A stretch of 64,000 bases of DNA from Bradyrhizobium sp. DOA9 (GTDB taxonomy: Bacteria; Pseudomonadota; Alphaproteobacteria; Rhizobiales; Xanthobacteraceae). The notes beneath the pieces were generated by a model. That model saw nothing but the letters and a program-made list of their open reading frames with translations. It was not told the origin of the DNA and did not search any database. This document shows, in pieces, positions 27,860-35,477 of the stretch. A program made the translations under genes and the position numbers. The stretch covers positions 434,001 to 498,000 of the forward strand of contig NZ_DF820426.1 in NCBI RefSeq assembly GCF_000617845.2, given 5' to 3'. The first letter of the stretch is position 1. Each line of letters starts with the position of its first letter.

Positions 27860-29798
27860 ATCGGGTAGGAGGAAGCCTTGCGGCTTCCCCCTCCCACACC
27901 ACCGTACGTACGGTTCCGTATACGGCGGTTCGTCAAGCACGATTGAGATGGCGGTGCAGCCCGATGAGGGACGGCAGACCGAGTTGGGTGAAGAAGGCGG
28001 CGCGATAGGCGTCGTTCATGTGGCTGGCCCCGGCATTCCACCAAGGGCCGTGGCCGTTGTAAGCCGACCGCCATGCTCGCTCCGGATCGAGCCCGCGTTG
28101 CATCAAGCGTTTACAGCGTGTCCGTGGTCGTTTCCACTGACGCCAGAGGACACAGCGCAATTTGCGCCGCATCCAACCGTCGAGCTCCTCGAACACCCCT
28201 TTAGCCTGCGCCAGCCGGAAGTATTGTAACCAGCCGCGCAGGATCGGGGTCAGGGTTTTGACGGTCGATGCCAGTGTTCGTCCACGCCCTTGGCGCAGTG
28301 TCATCTTCAGCTTGCTCCGCAGCCGCGTCACGCTTTTGGCCGCCACCCGAAGGCGCGGTTGCTTGTGAGCGGTCATGGTGTAGCCGAGGAAGGTCCGCAC
28401 CCAGGGGCGATCAACCGCGCTCTTCGCTTCGTTGACCTTGAGCCGCAGCCGCTCGGTCAGGAATCGCGTGATCGATGCCATCACCCGCTCACCGGCCCGC
28501 CGCGTCCGCACATAGATGTTGCAGTCGTCGGCGTAGCGGCAGAAGGCGTGGCCTCGTCGCTCGAGTTCCTTGTCCAGATCGTCGAGCAGGATGTTCGACA
28601 ACAGCGGTGACAGGGGGCCGCCCTGCGGCGTGCCCTCGCTCCGTACCGTTGCGACCCCGCCCGTCATCAATCCAGCCTGCAGGTAGCGGCGGATCAACCG
28701 CAGCACCCGTCTGTCTGCAACCCGGCGCGCCACCCGTGCCATCAGCACGTCATGGTTCACCCGGTCGAAGAACTTCTCCAGATCGAGGTCGACGACGAAG
28801 CGTCGGCCTGCGGCCACATGCGCTCGCGCGGCAAGCACCGCATCGTGCGCGCTGCGCCCCGGACGGAAGCCGTACGAGGCTTTGGAGAAGCCTGGATCGA
28901 ACAGCGGCATCAGCACCTGATGCATCGCCTGCTGGATCAGCCGGTCCACCACCGTCGGGATGCCCAGTTGGCGCATTCCTCCGCCGGGCTTGGGGATTTC
29001 CACCCCGCGCACCGGCTGCGGCCGGTAGCGGCCTTCCAGCAGTTCTTCTCTGATGCGCGGCCAATGATCCTTCAGGTGCGGCTGCAACTGCTCCACGGTC
29101 ATCCGATCAATGCCCGCGGCGCCCTTGTTCGCCATCACCCGTTGGTAGGCCGCCATCATGTTCGCACGGCTGACAATCTTCTCCATCAACCGCACTTCCA
29201 CCTCCGGAGGGGAAGGTTGCGATCTTGCCGTGATGTTTGATGCACCCATCTCCTGCTCTGGCGGCTTCCGGCCGCTGCCCTCGGAGCGGGCATGACGCAT
29301 CTCAGCGCCATCGTCTGCATCTGCTATCATCATCGACAGACCGGCCTCCTCCGGTACTCGACGTTCGGCCCTTCGCCGGCTTGGTGCTGCCAGCTACTAC
29401 GGCCTCTGCTGACTTCTGCCGCCCCATCCCGACGTCTTGCGGCGCCGGTAGCACACCCGTTCCCGGGGGGCAGGATGACAGACCTCCCAGGGTCAGTCGC
29501 GTGACCTTCGTGCCATATACCTGTCGCATCTACGGCCGCACCCTCCGGGTGATATCGGGCTTCGAGAGTTTGGGCTCCCTCGCCCGGACGCGGACGCCTC
29601 CTATGCGCTGGCTGTTCGTCAGGCCGGCACTTTGCTTACAGCTTCCTTCAGACCCCGCCTCGCGACGACGCCCTTGCTGTTCGGCTAACGGTTCCCATCA
29701 CCTGGGTCCGTAGAGGACTTTCACCTCCAAGTCATCGACCGGACACCACTCCGGTCAAATCGCGCCAGTCACGGCGCTCCGCGCCATGCCTGGCGCAC
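27860..29798 (-). mobile_element. Group II intron, class-C-like
   Basis: On the reverse strand the element starts GTGCGCCAGG (29798), fitting the GUGYG 5' rule. It contains GACTTGGAGGTGAAAGTCCTC in domain I (29735-29715), one RT gene, a domain V hairpin (about 27935-27890, GAACCGCCGTATACGG ... ACGGTGGTGTGG) and ends near CCTACCCGAT (27860). Immediately 5' of it stands a perfect terminator hairpin (29806-29832), the known preferred target of class C introns. Confidence 0.8.
27933..29333 (-). CDS. ltrA: Group II intron reverse transcriptase/maturase
   Basis: This protein of up to 466 residues mobilises and helps splice the intron. Domains in order: RT blocks (NKGAAGIDRMTVEQL, PKPGGGMRQLGIPTVVDRLI, ASYGFRPGRSAHDAV, FVVDLDLEKFFDRVNHD, GTPQGGPLSPLLSNILL), the catalytic CRYADDCNIYV, then a maturase region (LRRKLRCVLWRQWKRP, ERAWRSAYNGHGPWWN) ending SLIGLHRHLNRA. 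The frame is complete, so the intron may be active. The true start may be an internal ATG near 29252; the first 30 residues are not family-like. Confidence 0.92.
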   Translation of the reverse strand: MMIADADDGAEMRHARSEGSGRKPPEQEMGASNITARSQPSPPEVEVRLMEKIVSRANMMAAYQRVMANKGAAGIDRMTVEQLQPHLKDHWPRIREELLEGRYRPQPVRGVEIPKPGGGMRQLGIPTVVDRLIQQAMHQVLMPLFDPGFSKASYGFRPGRSAHDAVLAARAHVAAGRRFVVDLDLEKFFDRVNHDVLMARVARRVADRRVLRLIRRYLQAGLMTGGVATVRSEGTPQGGPLSPLLSNILLDDLDKELERRGHAFCRYADDCNIYVRTRRAGERVMASITRFLTERLRLKVNEAKSAVDRPWVRTFLGYTMTAHKQPRLRVAAKSVTRLRSKLKMTLRQGRGRTLASTVKTLTPILRGWLQYFRLAQAKGVFEELDGWMRRKLRCVLWRQWKRPRTRCKRLMQRGLDPERAWRSAYNGHGPWWNAGASHMNDAYRAAFFTQLGLPSLIGLHRHLNRA

Positions 29799-29805
29799 CC
29801 AATCA

Positions 29806-29832
29806 GGCCACGCCGGCACTGCCGGCGTGGCC
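29806..29832 (-). terminator. Terminator hairpin of the aegerolysin-like gene
   Basis: GGCCACGCCGGCA and TGCCGGCGTGGCC form a perfect 13-base stem with a one-base loop, 12 bases past the stop codon of the gene at 29845. The T-run expected on the reverse strand is replaced by the group II intron, which begins eight bases further on. Confidence 0.75.
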
Positions 29833-29844
29833 TAGTTGGTGCTG

Positions 29845-30297
29845 CTACTGCTGTTTCTCCTCGAGGACCTTAATGATTCGGCTGTTGAGAATCTGATCGT
29901 ACCCTAAACGCCGGTCTGTGCGGACGACATAGTGCGGCGGCTCCGTTACCTCGTAATCAGCTGAGCCAGAGCATGGATTTTTCCACGTAAAGCTGAACTC
30001 GCCAACACGAATCGCGTAATCTAGAGTTCCGTTCAAAGGTCCAGCAGCCGGATTTGAAAACCAGAAGGTGACCTCACCGGCATCATCGCTGGCGTAGGTC
30101 ACCGTTCCCTCGGCACTGCGAAATGCCTCAGACCTCGCAACAAATCTGATCGTCTTTCTGGGGGAGAGTTCGGCCGGAGGGAGGCAGGTCCAGAGCCCAG
30201 CGTCCAGTGTTGACGTAAGCAGCTTCAGCGTTTGCTCGGTCTCGTTGGTGATGGACCATTTTGTACGGGGCGAGATTGGTAATAATAGCGTGTCCAT
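29845..30297 (-). CDS. Aegerolysin-like / Bacillus ET79-type small protein
   Basis: This 150-residue protein resembles aegerolysins and the 14-kDa Bacillus thuringiensis crystal protein ET79, beta-sandwich proteins that bind particular membrane lipids. Matching features in order: KWSITNETEQTLKLLTSTLD, AGLWTCLPPAELSP, FVARSEAFRSAEGTVTY, GEVTFWFSNPAAG, FSFTWKNPCSGSADYEV. No signal peptide is visible. The ATG at 30297 follows AAAGGAG by seven bases. A consensus sigma-54 promoter and an exact NifA site lie upstream, so it should be switched on in nodules. The family call is by eye and moderate; the regulation is clear. Confidence 0.6.
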   Translation of the reverse strand: MDTLLLPISPRTKWSITNETEQTLKLLTSTLDAGLWTCLPPAELSPRKTIRFVARSEAFRSAEGTVTYASDDAGEVTFWFSNPAAGPLNGTLDYAIRVGEFSFTWKNPCSGSADYEVTEPPHYVVRTDRRLGYDQILNSRIIKVLEEKQQ

Positions 30298-30342
30298 GGC
30301 TGGACTCCTTTCGAGGTGAAGATCCCCCTTGCACTGAGCTAT

Positions 30343-30358
30343 AGCAACCGGCGTGCCA
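30343..30358 (-). promoter_or_regulatory. Sigma-54 promoter of the aegerolysin-like gene
   Basis: Read on the reverse strand, TGGCACGCCGGTTGCT fits the consensus TGGCACG-N4-TTGC at every fixed base, with GG and GC ten bases apart. It is 46 bases before the ATG. Confidence 0.85.
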
Positions 30359-30448
30359 AGAGCTCGGCCGGAATGATGCCGAGCAAACAAGCGGCTTTCC
30401 AGTTTCCTTCGTTGGCATTTCGCATGCTTGGCGGAAGCCTTTACAATT

Positions 30449-30464
30449 TGTTCCTAAGTCGACA
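30449..30464 (-). promoter_or_regulatory. NifA upstream activator site
   Basis: TGT-TCCTAAGTCG-ACA is an exact TGT-N10-ACA site about 92 bases upstream of the -24 element, the standard arrangement for NifA activation. Confidence 0.8.
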
Positions 30465-31084
30465 GTGGAGAGTAGGCTTCCCTCGCAGCGGCCGCTGATC
30501 CGGGGCGGGCTCCTCCGCTTTTGGCGAGCCACACCGGAGTGCCCGTCACCGCAAGCCCATGCTCAGCTGCTCCCGTCTGCAGGCTCTACGGCTTGCGACC
30601 AAGAGGGATTATCAATAACAAGGCGACGCGTTATCTCGAGACGTATGTTGCCCGAGAGCTTCGTGCCGAACCTCGGGGTATCACACCAAAGAGCCCGGCG
30701 TTGCTTGAGCGGTGGGTGGCGTGAAGCTCAACAGGGACACGCCACTGATTGAAGTTCGAGCGCAGAACGCATTCGCTATCGAGGCGAGAAGACCTTAATC
30801 CCATTCCTCTCTGTGCCTCAATCCAGAACGCGAGAAGACGCGGGCGCGCCTCGGGAGTACGTCTACCGGCCGCGCCGCGTGCGATGTCGCGGACAGTCGC
30901 GGGTCGATTAGGCCGGCGATCTAATTAGTTTTAGTCTAGCAGCTGATCGCTCCAATCTAGTCGGACACGGCAGACGCCGCATCGGCTGCGACGAGGACTC
31001 GTCCATTGCGACAATTCTCATGGTCGAAACAGTAGTCTAGGCGAGGCTGCGCACGGACGACCATGCGGCCTTTGCAGCCTATGT
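30465..31084. other. No gene recognised
   Basis: About 620 bases between two divergent sigma-54 transcription units. A frame near 30617-30724 (KATRYLETYVARELRAEPRG, SPALLERWVA) looks like the end of a decayed protein. A TGC-N10-ACA sequence at 30880-30895 is a one-mismatch NifA site for the gene at 31175. Confidence 0.45.
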
Positions 31085-31100
31085 TGGCACGCTCCTTGCC
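31085..31100 (+). promoter_or_regulatory. Sigma-54 promoter of the RiPP locus
   Basis: TGGCACGCTCCTTGCC is a perfect match to TGGCACG-N4-TTGC, with GG at 31086 and GC at 31098. It lies 75 bases before the precursor gene. No exact NifA site is within 250 bases; the best is one mismatch off at 30880. Confidence 0.85.
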
Positions 31101-31174
31101 CTCATCTCGGTGTCATCACCGATCTCTGGTGCGGTCGGGGCGTTTGGCGATGTTGAGCAATACGGAAGTGAGAT

Positions 31175-31528
31175 ATGTCAATAGCCGAGGTAGAGCGTTT
31201 CATCACCGACGTATCAAATGATGCAAATTTACTCGAGAAGGTTAGGGCGAGTGCCACCGGCCTTGCGTCGCTAGTAGCGAGCGCAAATAGCCGCGGATAT
31301 ACCTTCACGCTTGACGAAGCTAAAGAATACCTTCGATCAACCAAAATACTGGCGCCGACCAATAAGCAGTTCGACGCGGCGACCGACGCCACCTCGAAAG
31401 CTGTGCAGACGGTTAAGGTTGCCACCTCTGTTGTGGAGGCAGTGGAAGTTACCACGAGCGCAGTACAGGACGCGGAAGTGGCCACTACCGCCGCAGCCGT
31501 AGCCGAAGTCGTTGTGGTGCTAGTGTAA
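31175..31528 (+). CDS. Nif11-type RiPP precursor with repeat-rich core
   Basis: This 117-residue peptide has a Nif11-like leader (residues 1-55: MSIAEVERFITDVSND, SANSRGYTFTLDEAKEYL), a domain used as recognition leader in many ribosomally made modified peptides. The C-terminal part is unusual. From about residue 72 it consists of degenerate ten-residue units, clearest at 82-91 (VATSVVEAVE), 92-101 (VTTSAVQDAE) and 102-111 (VATTAAAVAE), ending VVVVLV. No Gly-Gly cleavage motif is visible, so the leader/core border is unknown. A radical SAM epimerase and a B12 radical SAM methyltransferase gene follow, which strongly supports a precursor role. A consensus sigma-54 promoter precedes it. The core lacks Cys, so lanthionine formation is excluded. 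Confidence 0.8.
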   Translation: MSIAEVERFITDVSNDANLLEKVRASATGLASLVASANSRGYTFTLDEAKEYLRSTKILAPTNKQFDAATDATSKAVQTVKVATSVVEAVEVTTSAVQDAEVATTAAAVAEVVVVLV

Positions 31529-31600
31529 CCATTTGTTCGCTGGTGAGCGCTCGGTGCGGGGCCAATGCGTGCCGACGCACAGAGGCCATGAAGGTCGTCC

Positions 31601-33094
31601 ATGAAGGTAATGCCATCTCGTCTGCAAAGATGCGGCTCGGCGCTCCATACTGTAACTGCCTCTGATGCCGCGACACACTATCGACAGATATTTGATCGCC
31701 GCACTCCCGAGCAGTTGCGTACCTTGTCTCACATCAAACGCTTCATGGAGCGGCTGGTAGGGGACATGGAGTTCCGAAAAGAACTTTCGAACAATATCGA
31801 CGCTCCACGATTGGTAAGCCAGCTTCACGGTATTGAACTCGATCCGATCGAAATGCTGCCGCTCTGGCGCAATACGCATTTAAAATATCGCTTCAAGCCG
31901 GAGTGTGCGTCTTGGCCGCTGGCTCTGATGTGGGATGACTATATACGCGAGATGTTGCGTCATCGCGACTTGTTGCGCGACGAAGGCGCGATGACGACGG
32001 TCAACCCTCGCTTTCATGCCTGGCGCGAACGCCAAATCCGCCGCTGCAACTGTGAATTGGGGGTATCGGCGGCGTCGATCACGCATCCCGTGATTGCTTT
32101 CGAGCTAAGTGAAGGTTGTACCGTCGGCTGCTGGTTCTGCGGCCTCTCGGCCGGACGTTTCAAAGGGTTTTTCGAATACAGCGAAGAGCATGCGGAACTC
32201 TGGCGCGGCGTAGTCGGCATAGCGAACGAGATGTTTGGTTCGGCAGCCCGAACCGGCTTCTGCTACTGGGCTACGGATCCTATGGATAACCCGCATTACG
32301 ATCGTTTTTTGCTTGATTACTATCAGATCACGGGAGTGCTGCCGCAAACAACGACGGCCGCCCCGCTCAAGGATCCGACGCTTACCCGGCGCGTACTCGA
32401 CCTTTTTAAACAGTATCGTACTGTGACGAATCGCTTCTCCGTGTTGAGCACAACTCACCTTAATCAGATTCACAGCGCCTTTTCCCCCGAGGAGCTACTG
32501 GGCGTCGAACTCATCCTGCAAGGAAGGGGCGCCCTTACAGAAAAAGCGTTGGTCGGGCGGGCGCGCGAACGAAAGAAGAGGTTTAAAGGAGCCAACAAAG
32601 ACGATGTAATTGGCGCGCCGGAAGGCGATCATACTACGATCGCCTGTGTTTCCGGATTCCTTGTGAATATGCTGCGCGGGCGTGTCCAGCTAGTAACGCC
32701 GGTGCCAGGCAGCAGTCGCTGGCCTCTCGGCTACCGTATCGTGGGTGAATGTTTCTTCAGGACACTCAACGAATTCCGCGACGGGCTGCAGCGATTAATC
32801 GATCAACATATGCTCGAATGCCTCCCTCTCGACAAACCGATCAGCTTCCGCAGAGACCTTCAATACAAGTCAGGGACTGGACATTTTCATCTCCGCTCAC
32901 GCAACATGCAACACCGCGTCATCGACAATCTCGGTCCGATTTCGGTTGGTAACCTGATCGAGCGTGGCAACTGCACCCCGTCCGAGTTAGTCAAGAGGGT
33001 CACCTCTGATGGAAAGAGCGTGCTCGCCGTCGCTGACCTGCTGGATCAGCTATACTCCGCTGGAGTAATTGCGGAGGACCTCGATGATCGTTAG
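31601..33094 (+). CDS. Radical SAM RiPP-maturation amino-acid epimerase (PoyD-like)
   Basis: A 497-residue radical SAM protein. The cluster motif CTVGCWFC (C173, C177, C180) is the CX3CX2C form. The N-terminal part (TPEQLRTLSHIKRFMERLVG) resembles the region typical of RiPP-maturation epimerases, which turn L-residues of a precursor into D-residues. It starts 72 bases after the precursor gene and is probably translated from the same message. The ATG at 31601 is used here; another at 31610 is possible. The exact reaction (epimerisation or another radical step) is inferred from overall resemblance; membership in a RiPP pathway is well supported by both neighbours. Confidence 0.72.
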   Translation: MKVMPSRLQRCGSALHTVTASDAATHYRQIFDRRTPEQLRTLSHIKRFMERLVGDMEFRKELSNNIDAPRLVSQLHGIELDPIEMLPLWRNTHLKYRFKPECASWPLALMWDDYIREMLRHRDLLRDEGAMTTVNPRFHAWRERQIRRCNCELGVSAASITHPVIAFELSEGCTVGCWFCGLSAGRFKGFFEYSEEHAELWRGVVGIANEMFGSAARTGFCYWATDPMDNPHYDRFLLDYYQITGVLPQTTTAAPLKDPTLTRRVLDLFKQYRTVTNRFSVLSTTHLNQIHSAFSPEELLGVELILQGRGALTEKALVGRARERKKRFKGANKDDVIGAPEGDHTTIACVSGFLVNMLRGRVQLVTPVPGSSRWPLGYRIVGECFFRTLNEFRDGLQRLIDQHMLECLPLDKPISFRRDLQYKSGTGHFHLRSRNMQHRVIDNLGPISVGNLIERGNCTPSELVKRVTSDGKSVLAVADLLDQLYSAGVIAEDLDDR

Positions 33095-33482
33095 GCTGCG
33101 AGCCAGCAGGCCCGCCGGCTCGCCGCTAAGCGGCCATACACGCGGCTTCCAGCACGCGAGTGTGCGCTTTAAGAAACCCGAGTTCGCCTGAAGAAGCTGC
33201 GGCTCTTCCCACCCGGCAGCGCGGTCCCCGGGAACACGCAGCTCGAAACGTCGTAGAGCAACCGATGTCACCTTCGCTGTGAGAGGAGCCGCTGACACGC
33301 GCCTTTGCGATCGACGTTAGAGGTTCGGCGCCATCGCGAGCCCCTGGCCCACCGTGTGACCAAACCAGGGCCTGCACCCACACTAACGCGCAGGCATTCT
33401 CGACACCGGTCTCGATTAGAGTGCCCGTCGCAAGGCATCATCGTACAAATGCGTATAGTTGCCTCAAGAACGGAAACATGAG
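33095..33482. other. Spacer within the RiPP locus
   Basis: About 390 bases between the two radical SAM genes. No conserved frame, sigma-54 element or second precursor could be made out. The length is unusual for an operon, so a promoter may be present or a small gene may have decayed. Confidence 0.45.
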
Positions 33483-35471
33483 ATGGGCATTGATGTGCAG
33501 ATTGTCCTAGTCAACATGCCGATGTCGGCGGTTGAACGGCCATCGCTGGCGCTTGGTCTACTGAAGTCGGCACTGTCGGGGGCTGGACTGCGATCGAACA
33601 TAGTATATGCCAACATTTGGTTCCTAGAATATGTAGGCCTTCTCGACTATTGTCTCCTAGAGAGCAGCCCGCCCGAGGAAGCGCTGGTCGATTGGCTGTT
33701 CGCAGGTGTTGCCTTCCCCGAGTTCGAACCTGATCACGAAGCATTTCTCGACAGGTACTTCAATCGTAACCCCGGGCAAGCTGGAAAGCGCGTGGCCGAG
33801 CTTCATGCGACTTTCAAAACGCTGCGGTCGATTATGGGAGAGTTCATTGATTGGACGGTTGATAAGGTGTTGATGTATCGCCCTGCCGTCGTGGGGTGTA
33901 CCTCTACCTTTGCCCAGCACATCTCTTCCCTGGCGCTGCTTCGCCGATTACGCGAGCGCTCATCGGACATTGTCACGCTGATGGGGGGAGCAAACTGCGA
34001 ATCGGTGATGGGGCGAACAACTCATGCTCGTTTCCCATGGGTCGACTATATCGTATCGGGGGAAGCGGACGCACTGATGGGGGCGCTGTGCCGCGACATA
34101 CTAAATCGAGGGAAGCACATTCCCCGGGCCGATTTGCCATTTGGGGTCTTGGGTCCGGCGCATCGCGAGGGCGGCTATCCCGAGACGTCAACGCGCTATC
34201 TAGTACCGAGGGCGACAGTTAAAAGCCTGCGAGGTTTGCCGTTGCCCGATTTCTCTGACTATTTCACTGAACTAGACCGATCGCTCTATGCCGACCGCAT
34301 CCATCCCGGACTGCCGATGGAATTCTCTCGTGGCTGCTGGTGGGGCGAGCGCAACCCCTGCACGTTCTGCGGACTGAATGGCGCAGCGATCACTTACCGT
34401 CATAAGCCAGCCGATCAGGCGGTGGAGGAAATGATTGAAATGTCGGCGCGTTACGGCTCGTCGCGTATCGAAGCAGTCGATAATATTCTGGCGCTTGACT
34501 ACTTCGAAAAGGCGCTGCCCCACCTCACCACATTATCCAGAAAGCTCGCAATCTTTTTCGAAGTTAAGGCCAATCTGAAGCGCCACGAAGTAGAGACGTT
34601 GGCGCGCGCCGGCGTCCGCTGGATCCAGGCAGGTATCGAAAGCCTGGACACCCGTGTTTTGAAGCTGATGGGCAAGGGAACGACGGCGGCAGCTAATGTT
34701 CAGCTCCTGAAATGGTGCCGTCAGCACGGTGTGCGGGTCAGCTGGAATGTGTTGTGGGGCTTCCCAGGCGAAAGTGATGAATGGTATGCTCAAATGGCCG
34801 CTTGTTTGCCGCTGTTGCATCATCTGCAGCCCGGACGTACAGTGCGACTGCGATACCAGCGCTATAGCCCCTATCATGATGCAGCCGATAAGTACGGCCT
34901 GAAACTGCTCCCGGCCGTATCATATCGGTACGTCTATCCGCTGTCGGAGAACGATCTCGCTGATCAGGTTTATTACTTCGAAGATGGTGAAGATAACGAT
35001 CTCAGCGATTTTTGCGCGGAGGGCGATTTGAACCGCAGGCCCGGGCTGACGGCCGTTACCCGTGGTGTTGATGACTGGCTTAAATCTTGGTCTTCGCCGA
35101 AGCAACCCATGCTGTCTATGCGTGACAGCGGAGATGCGCTCACCGTCGAGGACACTCGTACCATAGCAGTGGAGCGCAAACATCTCGTGAAAGGTCTCAA
35201 GCGCGAAATTCTTCTAGCCGCGGACGAAGGCGTGCCTGACGCGCTTCTGCGCAAAAAGCTCGGGATTGCGAATGTAAGACAGCCTGAGATTGACGCGGCA
35301 ATAGCCGACATCAGCGCTCGCAAATTGGTCATACGACTCGATGACCGGTTGGTTGGCCTTCCCCTCTGGCATCCATATAAGGCAATACCCGCAACGACCG
35401 CGTTCCCTGGGGGCTATTTCGACCGACGTGTACTGCTCAGGGTGTCACCCGAAAATGACGTGTGCAGGTGA
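33483..35471 (+). CDS. B12-dependent radical SAM RiPP methyltransferase (RiPP maturation radical SAM protein 1 type)
   Basis: This 662-residue protein has an N-terminal cobalamin-binding-like region (VQIVLVNMPMSAVERPSLAL; VVGCTSTFAQHISSLALLRR; MGGANCESVMG; DYIVSGEADALM). The radical SAM core follows with the group's hallmark CWWGERNPCTFCGLNG (C285, C293, C296). Further on come WIQAGIESLDTRVLKLMGKG and SWNVLWGFPGE. Such enzymes methylate unactivated carbons of RiPP cores. With the epimerase-like enzyme and a Val/Thr/Ala-rich precursor the locus resembles polytheonamide-type pathways. The start is ATG 33483; a TTG at 33459 is the alternative. An IS3 element has inserted seven bases past the stop. 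Confidence 0.85.
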   Translation: MGIDVQIVLVNMPMSAVERPSLALGLLKSALSGAGLRSNIVYANIWFLEYVGLLDYCLLESSPPEEALVDWLFAGVAFPEFEPDHEAFLDRYFNRNPGQAGKRVAELHATFKTLRSIMGEFIDWTVDKVLMYRPAVVGCTSTFAQHISSLALLRRLRERSSDIVTLMGGANCESVMGRTTHARFPWVDYIVSGEADALMGALCRDILNRGKHIPRADLPFGVLGPAHREGGYPETSTRYLVPRATVKSLRGLPLPDFSDYFTELDRSLYADRIHPGLPMEFSRGCWWGERNPCTFCGLNGAAITYRHKPADQAVEEMIEMSARYGSSRIEAVDNILALDYFEKALPHLTTLSRKLAIFFEVKANLKRHEVETLARAGVRWIQAGIESLDTRVLKLMGKGTTAAANVQLLKWCRQHGVRVSWNVLWGFPGESDEWYAQMAACLPLLHHLQPGRTVRLRYQRYSPYHDAADKYGLKLLPAVSYRYVYPLSENDLADQVYYFEDGEDNDLSDFCAEGDLNRRPGLTAVTRGVDDWLKSWSSPKQPMLSMRDSGDALTVEDTRTIAVERKHLVKGLKREILLAADEGVPDALLRKKLGIANVRQPEIDAAIADISARKLVIRLDDRLVGLPLWHPYKAIPATTAFPGGYFDRRVLLRVSPENDVCR

Positions 35472-35477
35472 CAACTG

